Assembly (NCBI GenBank): GCA_036003045.1
Contig: DASYSS010000052.1
Coordinates: 119,608-183,607 of the forward strand
DNA length: 64,000 nucleotides
Direction of reading: 5' to 3'
Source: Gemmatimonadaceae bacterium
GTDB taxonomy: Bacteria; Gemmatimonadota; Gemmatimonadetes; Gemmatimonadales; Gemmatimonadaceae
Below the pieces are notes generated by a model. The model was not told the DNA's origin, did no database searches, and saw only the letters and a list, made by a program, of their open reading frames with translations. Every line of letters begins with the position of its first letter. Positions within the stretch are counted from its first letter, which is position 1. The position numbers were made by a program, and so were the translations under genes. Positions 17,780 through 26,467 of the stretch are shown one piece after another.

Positions 17780-17820
17780 TTGGAAGCGGACACAAACGGA
17801 TATGACGGAGACAAGCGGAG
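17780..17820. repeat. Single-arm short repeat (CGGACACAAACGG-type)
   Basis: Degenerate units of the form GCGGACACAAACGGATA / GACGGAGACAAGCGG lie in the 140-bp gap between the convergent permease and TPP-enzyme genes. Unlike the other repeat loci I see only one arm. Confidence 0.4.
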
Positions 17821-17852
17821 GAACTGCTCTGTGAACGACTGAGGGCGGCCTG

Positions 17853-18431
17853 CTAACCGCGCAGCGCGTCCTTCAGTCGTCGGCCGCGCTCTGATGCGGG
17901 GCCAGGCGATTTGGGCGCCGGCGTTCCGGGCTGCGTGTCGACGTGGAGCGTAACGAACGTCGGGCCCGGTGCGGAGAGAGCCCCGGCCGCGGCGTCTTTC
18001 CACTTCGCGAGATCAGAGAACTCGAAGGTCGAACAGAAGCCCGCCGCTCTTGCCATGGCGACGAAGTCGACGCTGCCTGAGCCGGGGATCGGTTCTTCGC
18101 CGGTGACCTCGTAGACGCCGTTCTCGAACATCGCGACGGTCAGGTTCGTCGCCTTGGCGTCGGCGATCGAGACCAGCGAACCGAGGTTCATCAGCATCGA
18201 ACCGTCGCCGTTGCACACGATCACCCGGCGCGACGGCTGGGCGAGCGCCAACCCGAGGCCGATCGACGTCGCGTGGCCCATCGCCGACGGCACCATGACG
18301 ACGTCGAGCGGATGCTGCGCGAATGTCATCCAGTCGCGCGCGGGCGTCATCGTGGTGACGACGATGTCGCGCTCACCGCGTGCACCGTGGATCGCGGCCA
18401 ACGCCTCACGCGCCGGCATGCGGGCGCTCAC
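17853..18431 (-). CDS. TPP-dependent decarboxylase, C-terminal (beta) subunit
   Basis: 192-residue TPP-binding domain protein resembling the beta subunit of sulfopyruvate decarboxylase (ComE) and the C-terminal half of phosphonopyruvate decarboxylase. The ThDP/Mg site is visible as GDGSMLMNLGSL followed about 27 residues after GDG by ENGVYE. MGHATSIGLGLALAQ is the usual preceding block. The GTG start (18429-18431) overlaps the alpha-subunit TGA as GTGA and is preceded by GGAGGGA, so it is chosen over the ATG four codons later. With the alpha subunit it should form a complete active site. The substrate (2-oxo acid) is not determined by sequence. Confidence 0.85.
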   Translation of the reverse strand: MSARMPAREALAAIHGARGERDIVVTTMTPARDWMTFAQHPLDVVMVPSAMGHATSIGLGLALAQPSRRVIVCNGDGSMLMNLGSLVSIADAKATNLTVAMFENGVYEVTGEEPIPGSGSVDFVAMARAAGFCSTFEFSDLAKWKDAAAGALSAPGPTFVTLHVDTQPGTPAPKSPGPASERGRRLKDALRG

Positions 18432-18916
18432 GACCGTCCCTCCGCGATGACGACGGACGCGGGCGCACCGGAGACCGACGCGGCACGATAGTGCGCCTCG
18501 ATGTCCGGCATCTGGTCGCGCCGCGTGATCAGACGATACGGAATGCGCCACGCATCGAGCGTCGGCTCGGTGAACACGAGGCACGTATCGCCCGGCAGAT
18601 TTTCCTGGTTCAGATAGCTCCGGTATCCGATCATGCTGAGAATCGGAAGCTTCCAGTCGTGCAGCGCGTTCCGGATCGCGTCGCCCGACTCGAACAATCC
18701 GGTACACTGGATCAGCACGAGCGGAACGGCGCCGCCGAGGTGCAACCCGGCGGCGACCTGCCACGTTTCACCCTCGCGGCACACGCGCACGACCCGAATC
18801 GTGCCTCGCCGCTCGAGCTCCGCCTGCCACGGTCCGATCGTGCTGTCCGGCACCGTCACCACGTGCGTGACGCCGAGCCGCTCGAGCAGCGATGCGATCT
18901 CTTCGCCCGAGAACAT
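18428..18916 (-). CDS. TPP-dependent decarboxylase, N-terminal (alpha) subunit
   Basis: 162-residue protein matching the PYR (N-terminal) domain of sulfopyruvate/phosphonopyruvate-type decarboxylases: THVVTVPDSTIG near the N-terminus, the catalytic Glu region CREGETWQVAAGLHLGG near residue 46, then QCTGLFESGDAIRNAL. The split into two genes is as in ComD/ComE. It starts 4 bp after the S9 peptidase stop and overlaps the beta subunit by 4 nt, so the three genes form one minus-strand operon. No coenzyme M or phosphonate gene is nearby, so the physiological substrate stays open. Confidence 0.85.
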   Translation of the reverse strand: MFSGEEIASLLERLGVTHVVTVPDSTIGPWQAELERRGTIRVVRVCREGETWQVAAGLHLGGAVPLVLIQCTGLFESGDAIRNALHDWKLPILSMIGYRSYLNQENLPGDTCLVFTEPTLDAWRIPYRLITRRDQMPDIEAHYRAASVSGAPASVVIAEGRS

Positions 18917-18920
18917 TCCG

Positions 18921-21083
18921 TTAGTGCGTCTTCGGGCCGGGCGGCGCGATCACCAGGTTCTCGATGAAGAACTCGAGCATGCGCTGCTGGTTGATGCCCG
19001 AGTGCCCCTGGTCCGGCCCGAGCTGTAGATCGAAGCTCTTGCCGGCTCGCTGCAGCGCCGCGACGAGCTGCATCATGTTCGACGGATGCACGTTGTTGTC
19101 GGCGGTGCCGAAGTAGAGCATCAGGCGTCCGCGAAGGTTGTTCACGTACGTCATCGCCGAGCCTTTGTTGTACCCGTCGGGATTCTCCTGCGGAATCCAC
19201 ATGTAGCGCTCGGTGTAGATCGTGTCGTAGTTCCGCCAATCCGTCGGTGGCGAAGACGCCGACGCCGCCGCGAAGACTTCGGGATGTCGAAGCAGCTCCA
19301 TCACCGACGTATAGCCGCCGTATGACGTGCCGAAAATGCCGACGCGGTTCGCGTCGATGTACGGGCGCGTGAACAGCGCCTTCACGCCGTCGGCCATGTC
19401 GTCGATCTCGACTTGCCCGAGCTTGAGGTAGACCGCGTCGAGATACTTGTGGCCCATACCGGGATTCGTGCGCGCTTCTACCTGGAGCACGATGAACCCG
19501 AGCTCGGTGAGCGCGCTCGGCACGCCGAACCGTTCGTTGGTGCTGTTGCCCACGCCCGGGCCGCCGTAGACGCTCACCAACACCGGATATTTCTTGCCCG
19601 GATCGAAGTTCGACGGGTAGCTGATCAAACCGTGCAGCGTCGCCTGTCCGTCCGATGTGTTGTACGTGTACATCTCGAGCTTCTTGAGACCGAGCTGCTC
19701 GAACTTCGAGATGTCGGTCCGCGCGATCTCGCCTTCGACCGTTCCCTTCATGTCGACCAGGCGCGTCACCGCCGGCTGGTCGTGCGTCTCCGCCACGTCC
19801 ACGAAGTGCTTCGCGTCGGGCGAGAGCTGAACGGCGTGGTTGAACTTGGGATCGGTGAGCCGGACGTCGCCGGTGCCGTCGAGCTTCACGCGGTGGAACT
19901 GGAACTTCATATAGTTGTCGCCGTCGCGCGCAATGTAGTAGAGCGCGTTCGACGGTTCGTCGACCCGCACGATGCTCGACACTTCGGCGCCAAGCTTCGT
20001 GATCGGGTTGAGAAGCTTGCCGGCCTTGAAGTCATACAAATAATAGTTCTTGAATCCCGACCGGTCCGACTCCCAGATGAACCGGTTGCCGTCCTGGAGC
20101 CACTGCATCGTTGGCGCGGGGTCGTCGTCGATCCAACCCGTCGGCCACTCCTCGTGGACCACGACGCGGCAGGTCGGCGCCGAGGGCGCGCACGCGACCA
20201 GCTCGAGCACGTTCTGCCGGCGGTTCGTGCGGAGGAACGTCAGCTCGTCGCCCTTCGGCGACCACTCGACGCGAAACACGTAGTAGCCGAGCGCGTCGTT
20301 CGCGAAATCCTTCCCGTCGCGGACGTTGATCTTGGTCGTCGTCTTCGTGTCGACGTCGTAGACCAGAAGATCCACGACCGGGTTCGCGACACCGGGCTTC
20401 GGGTATGCTTCGACGTCGAGCGTGTCCTGGATCTTCATGAGGTTCGGCGTCAGATAGAAATCCGGGACCTTGCTCTCGTCGAACCGGTAGAACGCCAGCT
20501 TCTTGCCGTCGGGCGACCACCACATCGCCGTGCGCTGGCTCAGCTCTTCGCCGTAGACCCAGCTCGCCGTTCCATATTTGATGCGAGTCTTGTCGCTGCC
20601 GTCCGTCGTGATGGCGACCGCGCTGGCGCCGGTCGAGTCGCCGATCCACACGTTGCGGTCTTTGTAGATCGCGCGGTGGTTGCCCATCGGCGCGACCGCC
20701 TCGGCGAATTGACGTCCGCGCTCAGGCTGCCCGCCGGCGCCGCGGCCGCGTCCACGACCCGCGGCCGCGGTCTGGGCCGACGGCGTCGCACGATCGACGG
20801 TCTTGTGGGCGGTGACGTCGTAGGTGCGCGTCTCGCCGCCGACTTGATACAGCACGTACTTGCCGTCCGGAGTCCAGGAGACAGTCGCCGCGTTCTGTCC
20901 GAACGCGCGGCCGCCCAGCGACGCGGCAACCTGCGCGATCTGCGGCGCCATGCGCTGATATTGGTCGTATCCCGGCATCGACTTAAGCCGGTCTTGCGCG
21001 GCGGCGGAATGAGCCGCCGACGCCGAGACGACCACGGCGAGCCCGATCCTTGCGAAGAACCGGGCCGTGAACCTTTCGATCAT
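18921..21083 (-). CDS. Secreted S9 prolyl oligopeptidase, DPP-IV type
   Basis: 720-residue exported serine peptidase. The signal peptide is residues 1-29 (VVSASAAHSAAAQD). Residues ~50-450 form the DPPIV_N beta-propeller (SWTPDGKYVLYQV, WSPDGKKLAFYRFDES). The C-terminal alpha/beta-hydrolase has the nucleophile S587 in GTSYGGY, acid D662 in GTADNNVHP and H694 in DQGHSG. The GRGRGRGAGGQ stretch near 110-120 is a Gly/Arg-rich insert. It is the first gene of the unit with the split TPP decarboxylase; a functional link is not obvious. Activity is predicted as dipeptide release after Pro or Ala. Confidence 0.93.
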   Translation of the reverse strand: MIERFTARFFARIGLAVVVSASAAHSAAAQDRLKSMPGYDQYQRMAPQIAQVAASLGGRAFGQNAATVSWTPDGKYVLYQVGGETRTYDVTAHKTVDRATPSAQTAAAGRGRGRGAGGQPERGRQFAEAVAPMGNHRAIYKDRNVWIGDSTGASAVAITTDGSDKTRIKYGTASWVYGEELSQRTAMWWSPDGKKLAFYRFDESKVPDFYLTPNLMKIQDTLDVEAYPKPGVANPVVDLLVYDVDTKTTTKINVRDGKDFANDALGYYVFRVEWSPKGDELTFLRTNRRQNVLELVACAPSAPTCRVVVHEEWPTGWIDDDPAPTMQWLQDGNRFIWESDRSGFKNYYLYDFKAGKLLNPITKLGAEVSSIVRVDEPSNALYYIARDGDNYMKFQFHRVKLDGTGDVRLTDPKFNHAVQLSPDAKHFVDVAETHDQPAVTRLVDMKGTVEGEIARTDISKFEQLGLKKLEMYTYNTSDGQATLHGLISYPSNFDPGKKYPVLVSVYGGPGVGNSTNERFGVPSALTELGFIVLQVEARTNPGMGHKYLDAVYLKLGQVEIDDMADGVKALFTRPYIDANRVGIFGTSYGGYTSVMELLRHPEVFAAASASSPPTDWRNYDTIYTERYMWIPQENPDGYNKGSAMTYVNNLRGRLMLYFGTADNNVHPSNMMQLVAALQRAGKSFDLQLGPDQGHSGINQQRMLEFFIENLVIAPPGPKTH

Positions 21084-21205
21084 GTAGGATGACCTCTGAG
21101 ATGTTCGAAACTGACTTCAATAAGTTCGGGCGGGTGCAGTCGAAAGTCGATGGGCGTCCCGCTATGTTCCCCGCGGGTCCCGCCGCACCGAGCATACGCT
21201 GACCA

Positions 21206-22015
21206 ATGGCGAAAAAGACGATCGTGATCACCGGCGCGAGCGCCGGAATCGGTGCCGGCGTCGCGCGGCGACTGGCCGCCGATGGTCATACCCTCGTATT
21301 GACCGCACGGCGCCAAACTGAGCTCGAGCGTCTCGCGGCCGAGTTGAACGAAAACGGTTCGCGCGCCCTGGCCGTGGTCGCCGACGCCACGAGCCGCACC
21401 GACCTGCAAGCCGTTGCCACCACCGCGATCGACACGCTTGGCGGATTCGACGTGTGGATCAACAACGCCGGCCAGGGGATGACGCGGACGGTGCTCGAGT
21501 TGACCGACATCGACGTCGATGAAATGATGTCGGTCAATCTCAAGTCGGCGCTCCACGGGATGCAGATTGCCGCCGGCTACTACATGTCGAACGGACCGGA
21601 CGCCACCGGTCAGATCATCAACGTGTCGTCGTTCCTCGCGCGCGTTCCGCTGGCCACGCATCGCTCCGCGTACAACGCCGCCAAGGCCGCGCTCAACGCG
21701 CTCACCGCGAACCTGCGAATGGATCTTCGCCGGACGCACCCGAACGTTCACGTCACGCTCGTCATGCCTGGAATGGTTGCGACAGAATTCGGACGGAACG
21801 CGGTCTACTCTCCGGAGGGCACACCCGTTTACTCGGGCCCGCAGGTGCAGTCGGTGGAGGACGTCGCCGATGTCTTCGCGCGGGTGATCGAGAATCCGGT
21901 TGCCGAGGTGTACACGAATCCACGCTCGCACGACATGGTGCAGGACTATTTTGCCGACGTCGAGGCGTTCGAGGCTCGAGGCATCGTCTGGGGGTCCGCT
22001 CCTGCGAGCCGCTGA
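21206..22015 (+). CDS. Short-chain dehydrogenase/reductase
   Basis: 269-residue classical SDR. The cofactor-binding TGASAGIG motif is at 9-16, NNAG at 86-89, the catalytic Ser at 141/142 and the YxxxK pair at Y156/K160. Arg residues after strand 2 (TARRQTE) favour NADP(H). It likely reduces or oxidises a small carbonyl/alcohol substrate in the cytosol; the substrate cannot be named. No clear Shine-Dalgarno precedes the ATG. The gene diverges from the S9 peptidase. Confidence 0.9.
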   Translation: MAKKTIVITGASAGIGAGVARRLAADGHTLVLTARRQTELERLAAELNENGSRALAVVADATSRTDLQAVATTAIDTLGGFDVWINNAGQGMTRTVLELTDIDVDEMMSVNLKSALHGMQIAAGYYMSNGPDATGQIINVSSFLARVPLATHRSAYNAAKAALNALTANLRMDLRRTHPNVHVTLVMPGMVATEFGRNAVYSPEGTPVYSGPQVQSVEDVADVFARVIENPVAEVYTNPRSHDMVQDYFADVEAFEARGIVWGSAPASR

Positions 22016-22070
22016 CGCCCCAGGCTCCGGACCAGGCGAAAGGATCTCGCGTTTCTCGTGGAGGACGGCG

Positions 22071-22826
22071 CTGCGTGCCGCGATCGTCCTGATCGCCGCG
22101 CCTCTCGGTGCTCAGGAAGCATCCGATCCCCACGCAGTCCAGCCCGAACGCCCGACTGTTGCGACGCACGCCGGCACGGTCGCGCCCGGCTGGCTCGAGA
22201 TCGAGATGGGAGTCGAGCGCGACCGCTTCGATCCAAGTCTCTCGACCGCGTTCACGCCGACGGTCTTCAAGTTCGGTGTCGCCAGCCACGCCCAGCTCGG
22301 CGTCTTCGGATCCCTGGTCCACGACCCGGTGACGACGGGGCTCGGCGACGTCGGCGTCGGCGTCAAATGGCGGCTGCTCGACGACGCTCCGCTGCTCGGC
22401 GATTTCGCGATTCTTCCGGCCGTGAAGTTTCCGACGGGCGATTCGAACAAGGGCACAGGCACCGGCACGACCGACGGCTCGTTTCTGCTGATCTCGAGCC
22501 ACTCGCTCGGCCCGGTCTCGATGGATATCAACGTCGGGTACACGCGACGGAGCGGAGACGGCTCCAACGCACCGCGCAATGCGTCGCTCTGGACGCTGTC
22601 GTTCGGCGGGCCCGCCGCGGGAAATTTCGGGTGGACGGCCGAGTGCTATGGGTATCCCGGCACGGGCGGCCCGGCGGCCCAGGCGCCCATCGTCGCGGTG
22701 CTCGCTGGACCGACCTTTCTTCTTCGCAAATGGCTGGCGATGGACGCCGGCGTCATCGTGCCCGTGACCGGGCCGCAACCGCACGCGCTCTACGCGGGTG
22801 CCGTCTACAACGTTGGCCGAATGTAG
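22071..22826 (+). CDS. Exported beta-barrel/transporter-like protein (start uncertain)
   Basis: The frame encodes a signal-peptide-like leader (AAIVLIAAPLGAQE) followed by about 235 residues rich in alternating aromatic/hydrophobic strands: GWLEIEMGVERDRF, VFKFGVASHAQLGVFG, GDVGVGVKWRLLDD, PVSMDINVGYTRR. This is the pattern of MetA-pathway/transporter-type outer-membrane proteins. There is no ATG, GTG or TTG close to the leader. CTG at 22071 has GGAGG 7 nt upstream and is my best start, giving an unusually short signal peptide; an ATC at 22044 would give a normal one. It lies 55 bp after the SDR gene and may be co-transcribed with it. Confidence 0.65.
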   Translation: MRAAIVLIAAPLGAQEASDPHAVQPERPTVATHAGTVAPGWLEIEMGVERDRFDPSLSTAFTPTVFKFGVASHAQLGVFGSLVHDPVTTGLGDVGVGVKWRLLDDAPLLGDFAILPAVKFPTGDSNKGTGTGTTDGSFLLISSHSLGPVSMDINVGYTRRSGDGSNAPRNASLWTLSFGGPAAGNFGWTAECYGYPGTGGPAAQAPIVAVLAGPTFLLRKWLAMDAGVIVPVTGPQPHALYAGAVYNVGRM

Positions 22827-22904
22827 TCGACGCTGAGCGCTCGCCAGACGGCGGTTCGCGACGCATGTTCCCTGCGCGCAACAACCCCACTTGGAGGAAC
22901 CGTC

Positions 22905-25900
22905 ATGCGTGCGCGCTATATCTCCCTCCTCCCGATCGCCGCGTCGCTCATCGCGACCCAGATGCCCGCGCAAGGCCGCGGGGCGGGGAATCGTGAGGAA
23001 CCGTTCAACACGTCGACGAACCCCATCCTCTCGAGCTTCACGTTCCGCTCGATCGGACCGGCGAGCATGGGCGGGCGTCTCGACGACATCGAGGTGTCGC
23101 TCAGCGATCCGAACGTCATCTACATCGGCTACGCGGTCGGCGGCGTCTTCAAGTCCGTCGACAACGGCGTCTCGTTCAAGCCGGTCTTCCAGACGTACGG
23201 CTCGGCGTCGATCGGCGACATCGCCATTCATCCGACGAATCCCGACATCGTCTACGTCGGCACGGGTGAGTCCAACAACCGCCAGACGTCGTCGTTCGGC
23301 GACGGCATCTACAAGTCGACCGACGGCGGAAAGACGTTCACGAACCTCGGATTGAAAGAGACTCAATCGATCGCGCGTATCGTGATCGACAAGAGCAATC
23401 CCGAGGTCGTCTACGTCGCGTCGCCGGGCCACCTGTTCGGCCCGAACCAGGAGCGCGGCATCTACAAGACTACGGACGGCGGTAGGACGTGGAACAAGAT
23501 CAAGTACATCGACGAGAACACCGGATTTACCGACATTGCCATTGACCCATCGAACAGCAACGTCCTCTACGCGGCGAGCTATCAGCGGCGCCGCACGAGC
23601 TGCTGCTTCAACGGCGGCGGTCCGGGCAGCGCGATCTGGAAGACCGACGACGCCGGAAAGACCTGGACCAAGTTGACCAATGGCCTTCCGGGCGGCACCT
23701 ATGGGCGCATCGCGCTGAGCATCGCCGCGTCGAGCCCGAACATCGTGTACGCGCAGATCGAAGCCGGTGAGAGCGGCACGGCGCTTCGCGGACGCGGCGG
23801 CGTGGCCGCGGCGACGGAAACGGCTGCAGGCGGCGCCGGTGGAGGTGGTGGAGGCGGCGGCGGTGGTGGTGGTGGACAGGCGGGCACGGCCTACTGCAAC
23901 AACGGCGCGCCGCGCGCGGCGAACGCCGGTGGCGGCGGACGCGGTCGCGGTGGAGCGGCAGACTCGCTTCCCACGCCGGATCCGAAGCTCGGCGGCGTGT
24001 TCCGCTCCGACGATCGCGGCCGCTCGTTCAAGTTCATCAGCAACTGCAATTCTCGGCCGATGTACTTCAGCCAGTTGCGCGTCGATCCGCAGAATCCGAA
24101 CACGATCTACGTCGCCGGATTGCCGGTCGCGAAGTCGCTCGACGGCGGCAAGACGTTCGCCACGCTCGACGATGCGGGCGGGAACGAGTCGCCGGCGCAC
24201 GTCGACCAGCACGCGATCTGGATTGATCCGCGCAACGGCAAGCATCTCATGATCGGTAACGACGGCGGCCTGGACATCAGCTACGACCAGGGTCGCACGT
24301 GGGATTTCGTCGCGACGATGGCGACCGGCCTCGCGTACGTCGTGACGGCCGACAACGAGCACCCGTACAACGTCTACACCGGATTGCAGGACAACAACAG
24401 TTGGGGTGGCCCGAGCTCGAAGCGCGGGCGCGGCGGCATCACGAACATGGATTGGTTCGGCATCTGCGGCGGTGACGGCTTCTACACCGGCGTCAACGTC
24501 GACCATCCGAACATCATCTTCTGCGAGTCGCAGGACGGCAACACCTCGCGCTACGATTTGAACGCGGGACAAACGATCAGCATCAAGCCGAACTCCGGTC
24601 CTCGCGTGCAGCTCGCGGGCGGCGCGGCGGGGGGCGAGGCGTCCGGCGCCGCGTGCGTCGATGGCCGCGCGCCCGGGGGCGGCCGCGGGGGCGGCGGCGG
24701 GGGCCGCGGCGGAGCGCCCGCACGCAAGAACGTCATCAACGCCGACGGTGGCGAGGCGTATCGCTTCAACTGGAACACGCCGTACGAGCTGTCGCCGCAC
24801 AACGCGGACATCATCTACCTCGGCGGCAACCGTCTGTTCAAGTCGTACGACCGCGGCACGTCGTGGGTCGCGAGCGCCGACCTCACCAAGCAGGTCGATC
24901 GTTGCAAGGTGGCGGTGATGGGCGTCGGCGGCGACAAGGCGCAGCTCTCCAAGAACGACGGATTGTCGGCGTACAGCACGATCATCGCGGTCAGCGAGTC
25001 GCCGGTGATGCCGGGCGTCGTGTGGGCCGGCACGGACGACGGCAACCTGCAGGTGAGCCGCGACGGCGGGCTGACGTTCACCGAAGTCGGCAAGAACATT
25101 CAGGGTCTGCCGCAGGGCGCGCTGACCAACGATGATCCGTTCTGGATCTCGCGTATCGACGCGTCGCACTTCGACGCGGGCACCGCGTACGTCTCGATCG
25201 ACGGACACCGCAGCGACGATCTGCATCCGTACGTGTTCGTGACGCGCGATTACGGCAAGACGTTCACCAACATCACGAACGACCTGCCGGCGTACGGCAA
25301 CGTGCAGGTCGTCCGCGAAGATCCCAAGAACAAGGAGCTGCTGTTCGTCGGCACCGAGTTCGGGCTCTTCACCTCGCTCAATGGCGGCAAGCATTGGGAG
25401 AGGTTCATGAGCGACTACCCGACGGTGCGCACCGACGACATCCTGATCCATCCGCGCGAAGGCGACGTCATCGTCGCGACGCATGGCCGCAGCATCTGGA
25501 TCGCCGACGACATCACGGCGCTCGAGGAGTTCACGCCCGCGGTCGCGGCGGAAGAAGTGCATCTGTTCGCGCCGCGTTCGGCGGTCGATTACATCACGGA
25601 CCTCACCAACAATCCGCACATCGGCGGACAGAAGAACTTCGTCGGTGAGAACGCGCCGCGCGGCACCGCGATCACGTACTACCTCAAGTCCAACGCGACC
25701 GACGTGAAGGTGTCGGTCGTCGACGCGACCGGACGAACCTTGTGCACCACGAACGCTCCAACTACCGCGGGCATCCATAAGGTGCAATGGGCGCTCGTCA
25801 CGCCGGCACTCGGCGGCGGCGGCTTCGGCGGCCGTGGTGGCGGTGGTGGCGGCGGCGGTGCCGGCGGCGGTGGTGCGGCCGAAGGTAGTTGCTCCGGCGG

Positions 25901-26042
25901 CGGCGGCGGCGGTGGTGGCGGCCGCGGCGGCGCCGCTGCCGCGATTCAGCCGGGCACGTACACCGCCAAGATCGTCGTTGGCGGAGTGACGCTCACCAAG
26001 CCGTTCGAAGTTCTCGAGGACAAATGGTTCAAGGCGCGCTAA
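22905..26042 (+). CDS. Secreted VPS10/BNR-repeat (sialidase-like propeller) protein
   Basis: 1045-residue exported beta-propeller protein. The signal peptide is residues 1-22 (SLIATQMPAQG). Repeated blades with Asp-box motifs are seen along the chain (GVFKSVDNGVSF, GIYKSTDGGKTFTNL, GIYKTTDGGRTWNKI, NLQVSRDGGLTFTEV), typical of VPS10/exo-alpha-sialidase-like glycosyl hydrolase superfamily proteins. No sialidase catalytic set is apparent, so a binding or scaffolding role is possible. Long Gly-rich inserts sit near residues 300-345, 570-605 and 965-1010. GGAGG precedes the ATG. A terminator follows at 26070. Confidence 0.85.
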   Translation: MRARYISLLPIAASLIATQMPAQGRGAGNREEPFNTSTNPILSSFTFRSIGPASMGGRLDDIEVSLSDPNVIYIGYAVGGVFKSVDNGVSFKPVFQTYGSASIGDIAIHPTNPDIVYVGTGESNNRQTSSFGDGIYKSTDGGKTFTNLGLKETQSIARIVIDKSNPEVVYVASPGHLFGPNQERGIYKTTDGGRTWNKIKYIDENTGFTDIAIDPSNSNVLYAASYQRRRTSCCFNGGGPGSAIWKTDDAGKTWTKLTNGLPGGTYGRIALSIAASSPNIVYAQIEAGESGTALRGRGGVAAATETAAGGAGGGGGGGGGGGGGQAGTAYCNNGAPRAANAGGGGRGRGGAADSLPTPDPKLGGVFRSDDRGRSFKFISNCNSRPMYFSQLRVDPQNPNTIYVAGLPVAKSLDGGKTFATLDDAGGNESPAHVDQHAIWIDPRNGKHLMIGNDGGLDISYDQGRTWDFVATMATGLAYVVTADNEHPYNVYTGLQDNNSWGGPSSKRGRGGITNMDWFGICGGDGFYTGVNVDHPNIIFCESQDGNTSRYDLNAGQTISIKPNSGPRVQLAGGAAGGEASGAACVDGRAPGGGRGGGGGGRGGAPARKNVINADGGEAYRFNWNTPYELSPHNADIIYLGGNRLFKSYDRGTSWVASADLTKQVDRCKVAVMGVGGDKAQLSKNDGLSAYSTIIAVSESPVMPGVVWAGTDDGNLQVSRDGGLTFTEVGKNIQGLPQGALTNDDPFWISRIDASHFDAGTAYVSIDGHRSDDLHPYVFVTRDYGKTFTNITNDLPAYGNVQVVREDPKNKELLFVGTEFGLFTSLNGGKHWERFMSDYPTVRTDDILIHPREGDVIVATHGRSIWIADDITALEEFTPAVAAEEVHLFAPRSAVDYITDLTNNPHIGGQKNFVGENAPRGTAITYYLKSNATDVKVSVVDATGRTLCTTNAPTTAGIHKVQWALVTPALGGGGFGGRGGGGGGGGAGGGGAAEGSCSGGGGGGGGGRGGAAAAIQPGTYTAKIVVGGVTLTKPFEVLEDKWFKAR

Positions 26043-26069
26043 ACGCGTGACGTAGCGGCTTCAACTCGT

Positions 26070-26113
26070 GCGCACCCGTCGACAAAGGAACGTCGGCGGG
26101 TGCGCTTGTTTTC
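26070..26113 (+). terminator. Intrinsic terminator after BNR-repeat gene
   Basis: Stem GCGCACCCG (26070-26078) / CGGGTGCGC (26097-26105) with a partly paired inner region, followed by TTGTTTT. Confidence 0.75.
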
Positions 26114-26166
26114 AGCGCGATCGGCGCGGGCGTGACGCCGCCAGGCGCACGCTTATCTTCTCCTCG

Positions 26167-26448
26167 GTGGACATCCCACGACGGAGGCCGGAAGACGATC
26201 CGGCGATCAAAGCGCGCCAAGATGCGGCGGGCAAGACGGGGTTCGTCCTCGGCTGCTTCGCTGCTGTCGCCGCGCTCGCCATCAACCTCGTGCGAACCGA
26301 GCGGCCCTACGAGTTCCTGTCTCTCGTCGTCGCCGTGCTGATGGCCGCGCTCAACATTCCGTTCGGCATCATGCTGGCGCTGCTCGCCGAAAAGTGGACG
26401 CGTCCCAAGATGGGAAAGGGTCCCCCGAAGAGCGGCAAAGGGAAGTAG
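26167..26448 (+). CDS. Small two-helix membrane protein, unknown function
   Basis: 93-residue protein with a charged N-terminus (DIPRRRPEDDPAIKARQDA), two hydrophobic helices (TGFVLGCFAAVAALAINLV and FLSLVVAVLMAALNIPFG, continuing into MLALLAEKW) and a Lys/Gly/Pro tail. Start GTG 26167 is chosen because upstream codons translate the terminator region. I do not recognise a family. It is convergent with the amidinohydrolase gene. Confidence 0.6.
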   Translation: MDIPRRRPEDDPAIKARQDAAGKTGFVLGCFAAVAALAINLVRTERPYEFLSLVVAVLMAALNIPFGIMLALLAEKWTRPKMGKGPPKSGKGK

Positions 26449-26467
26449 GCGACGGCCGCGAAAGCCG

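Noticed and set aside
21762..25787. 1341-codon open frame on the - strand opposite the BNR gene
   Set aside because: Shadow of a real gene; no domain, composition dominated by Arg and Asp.
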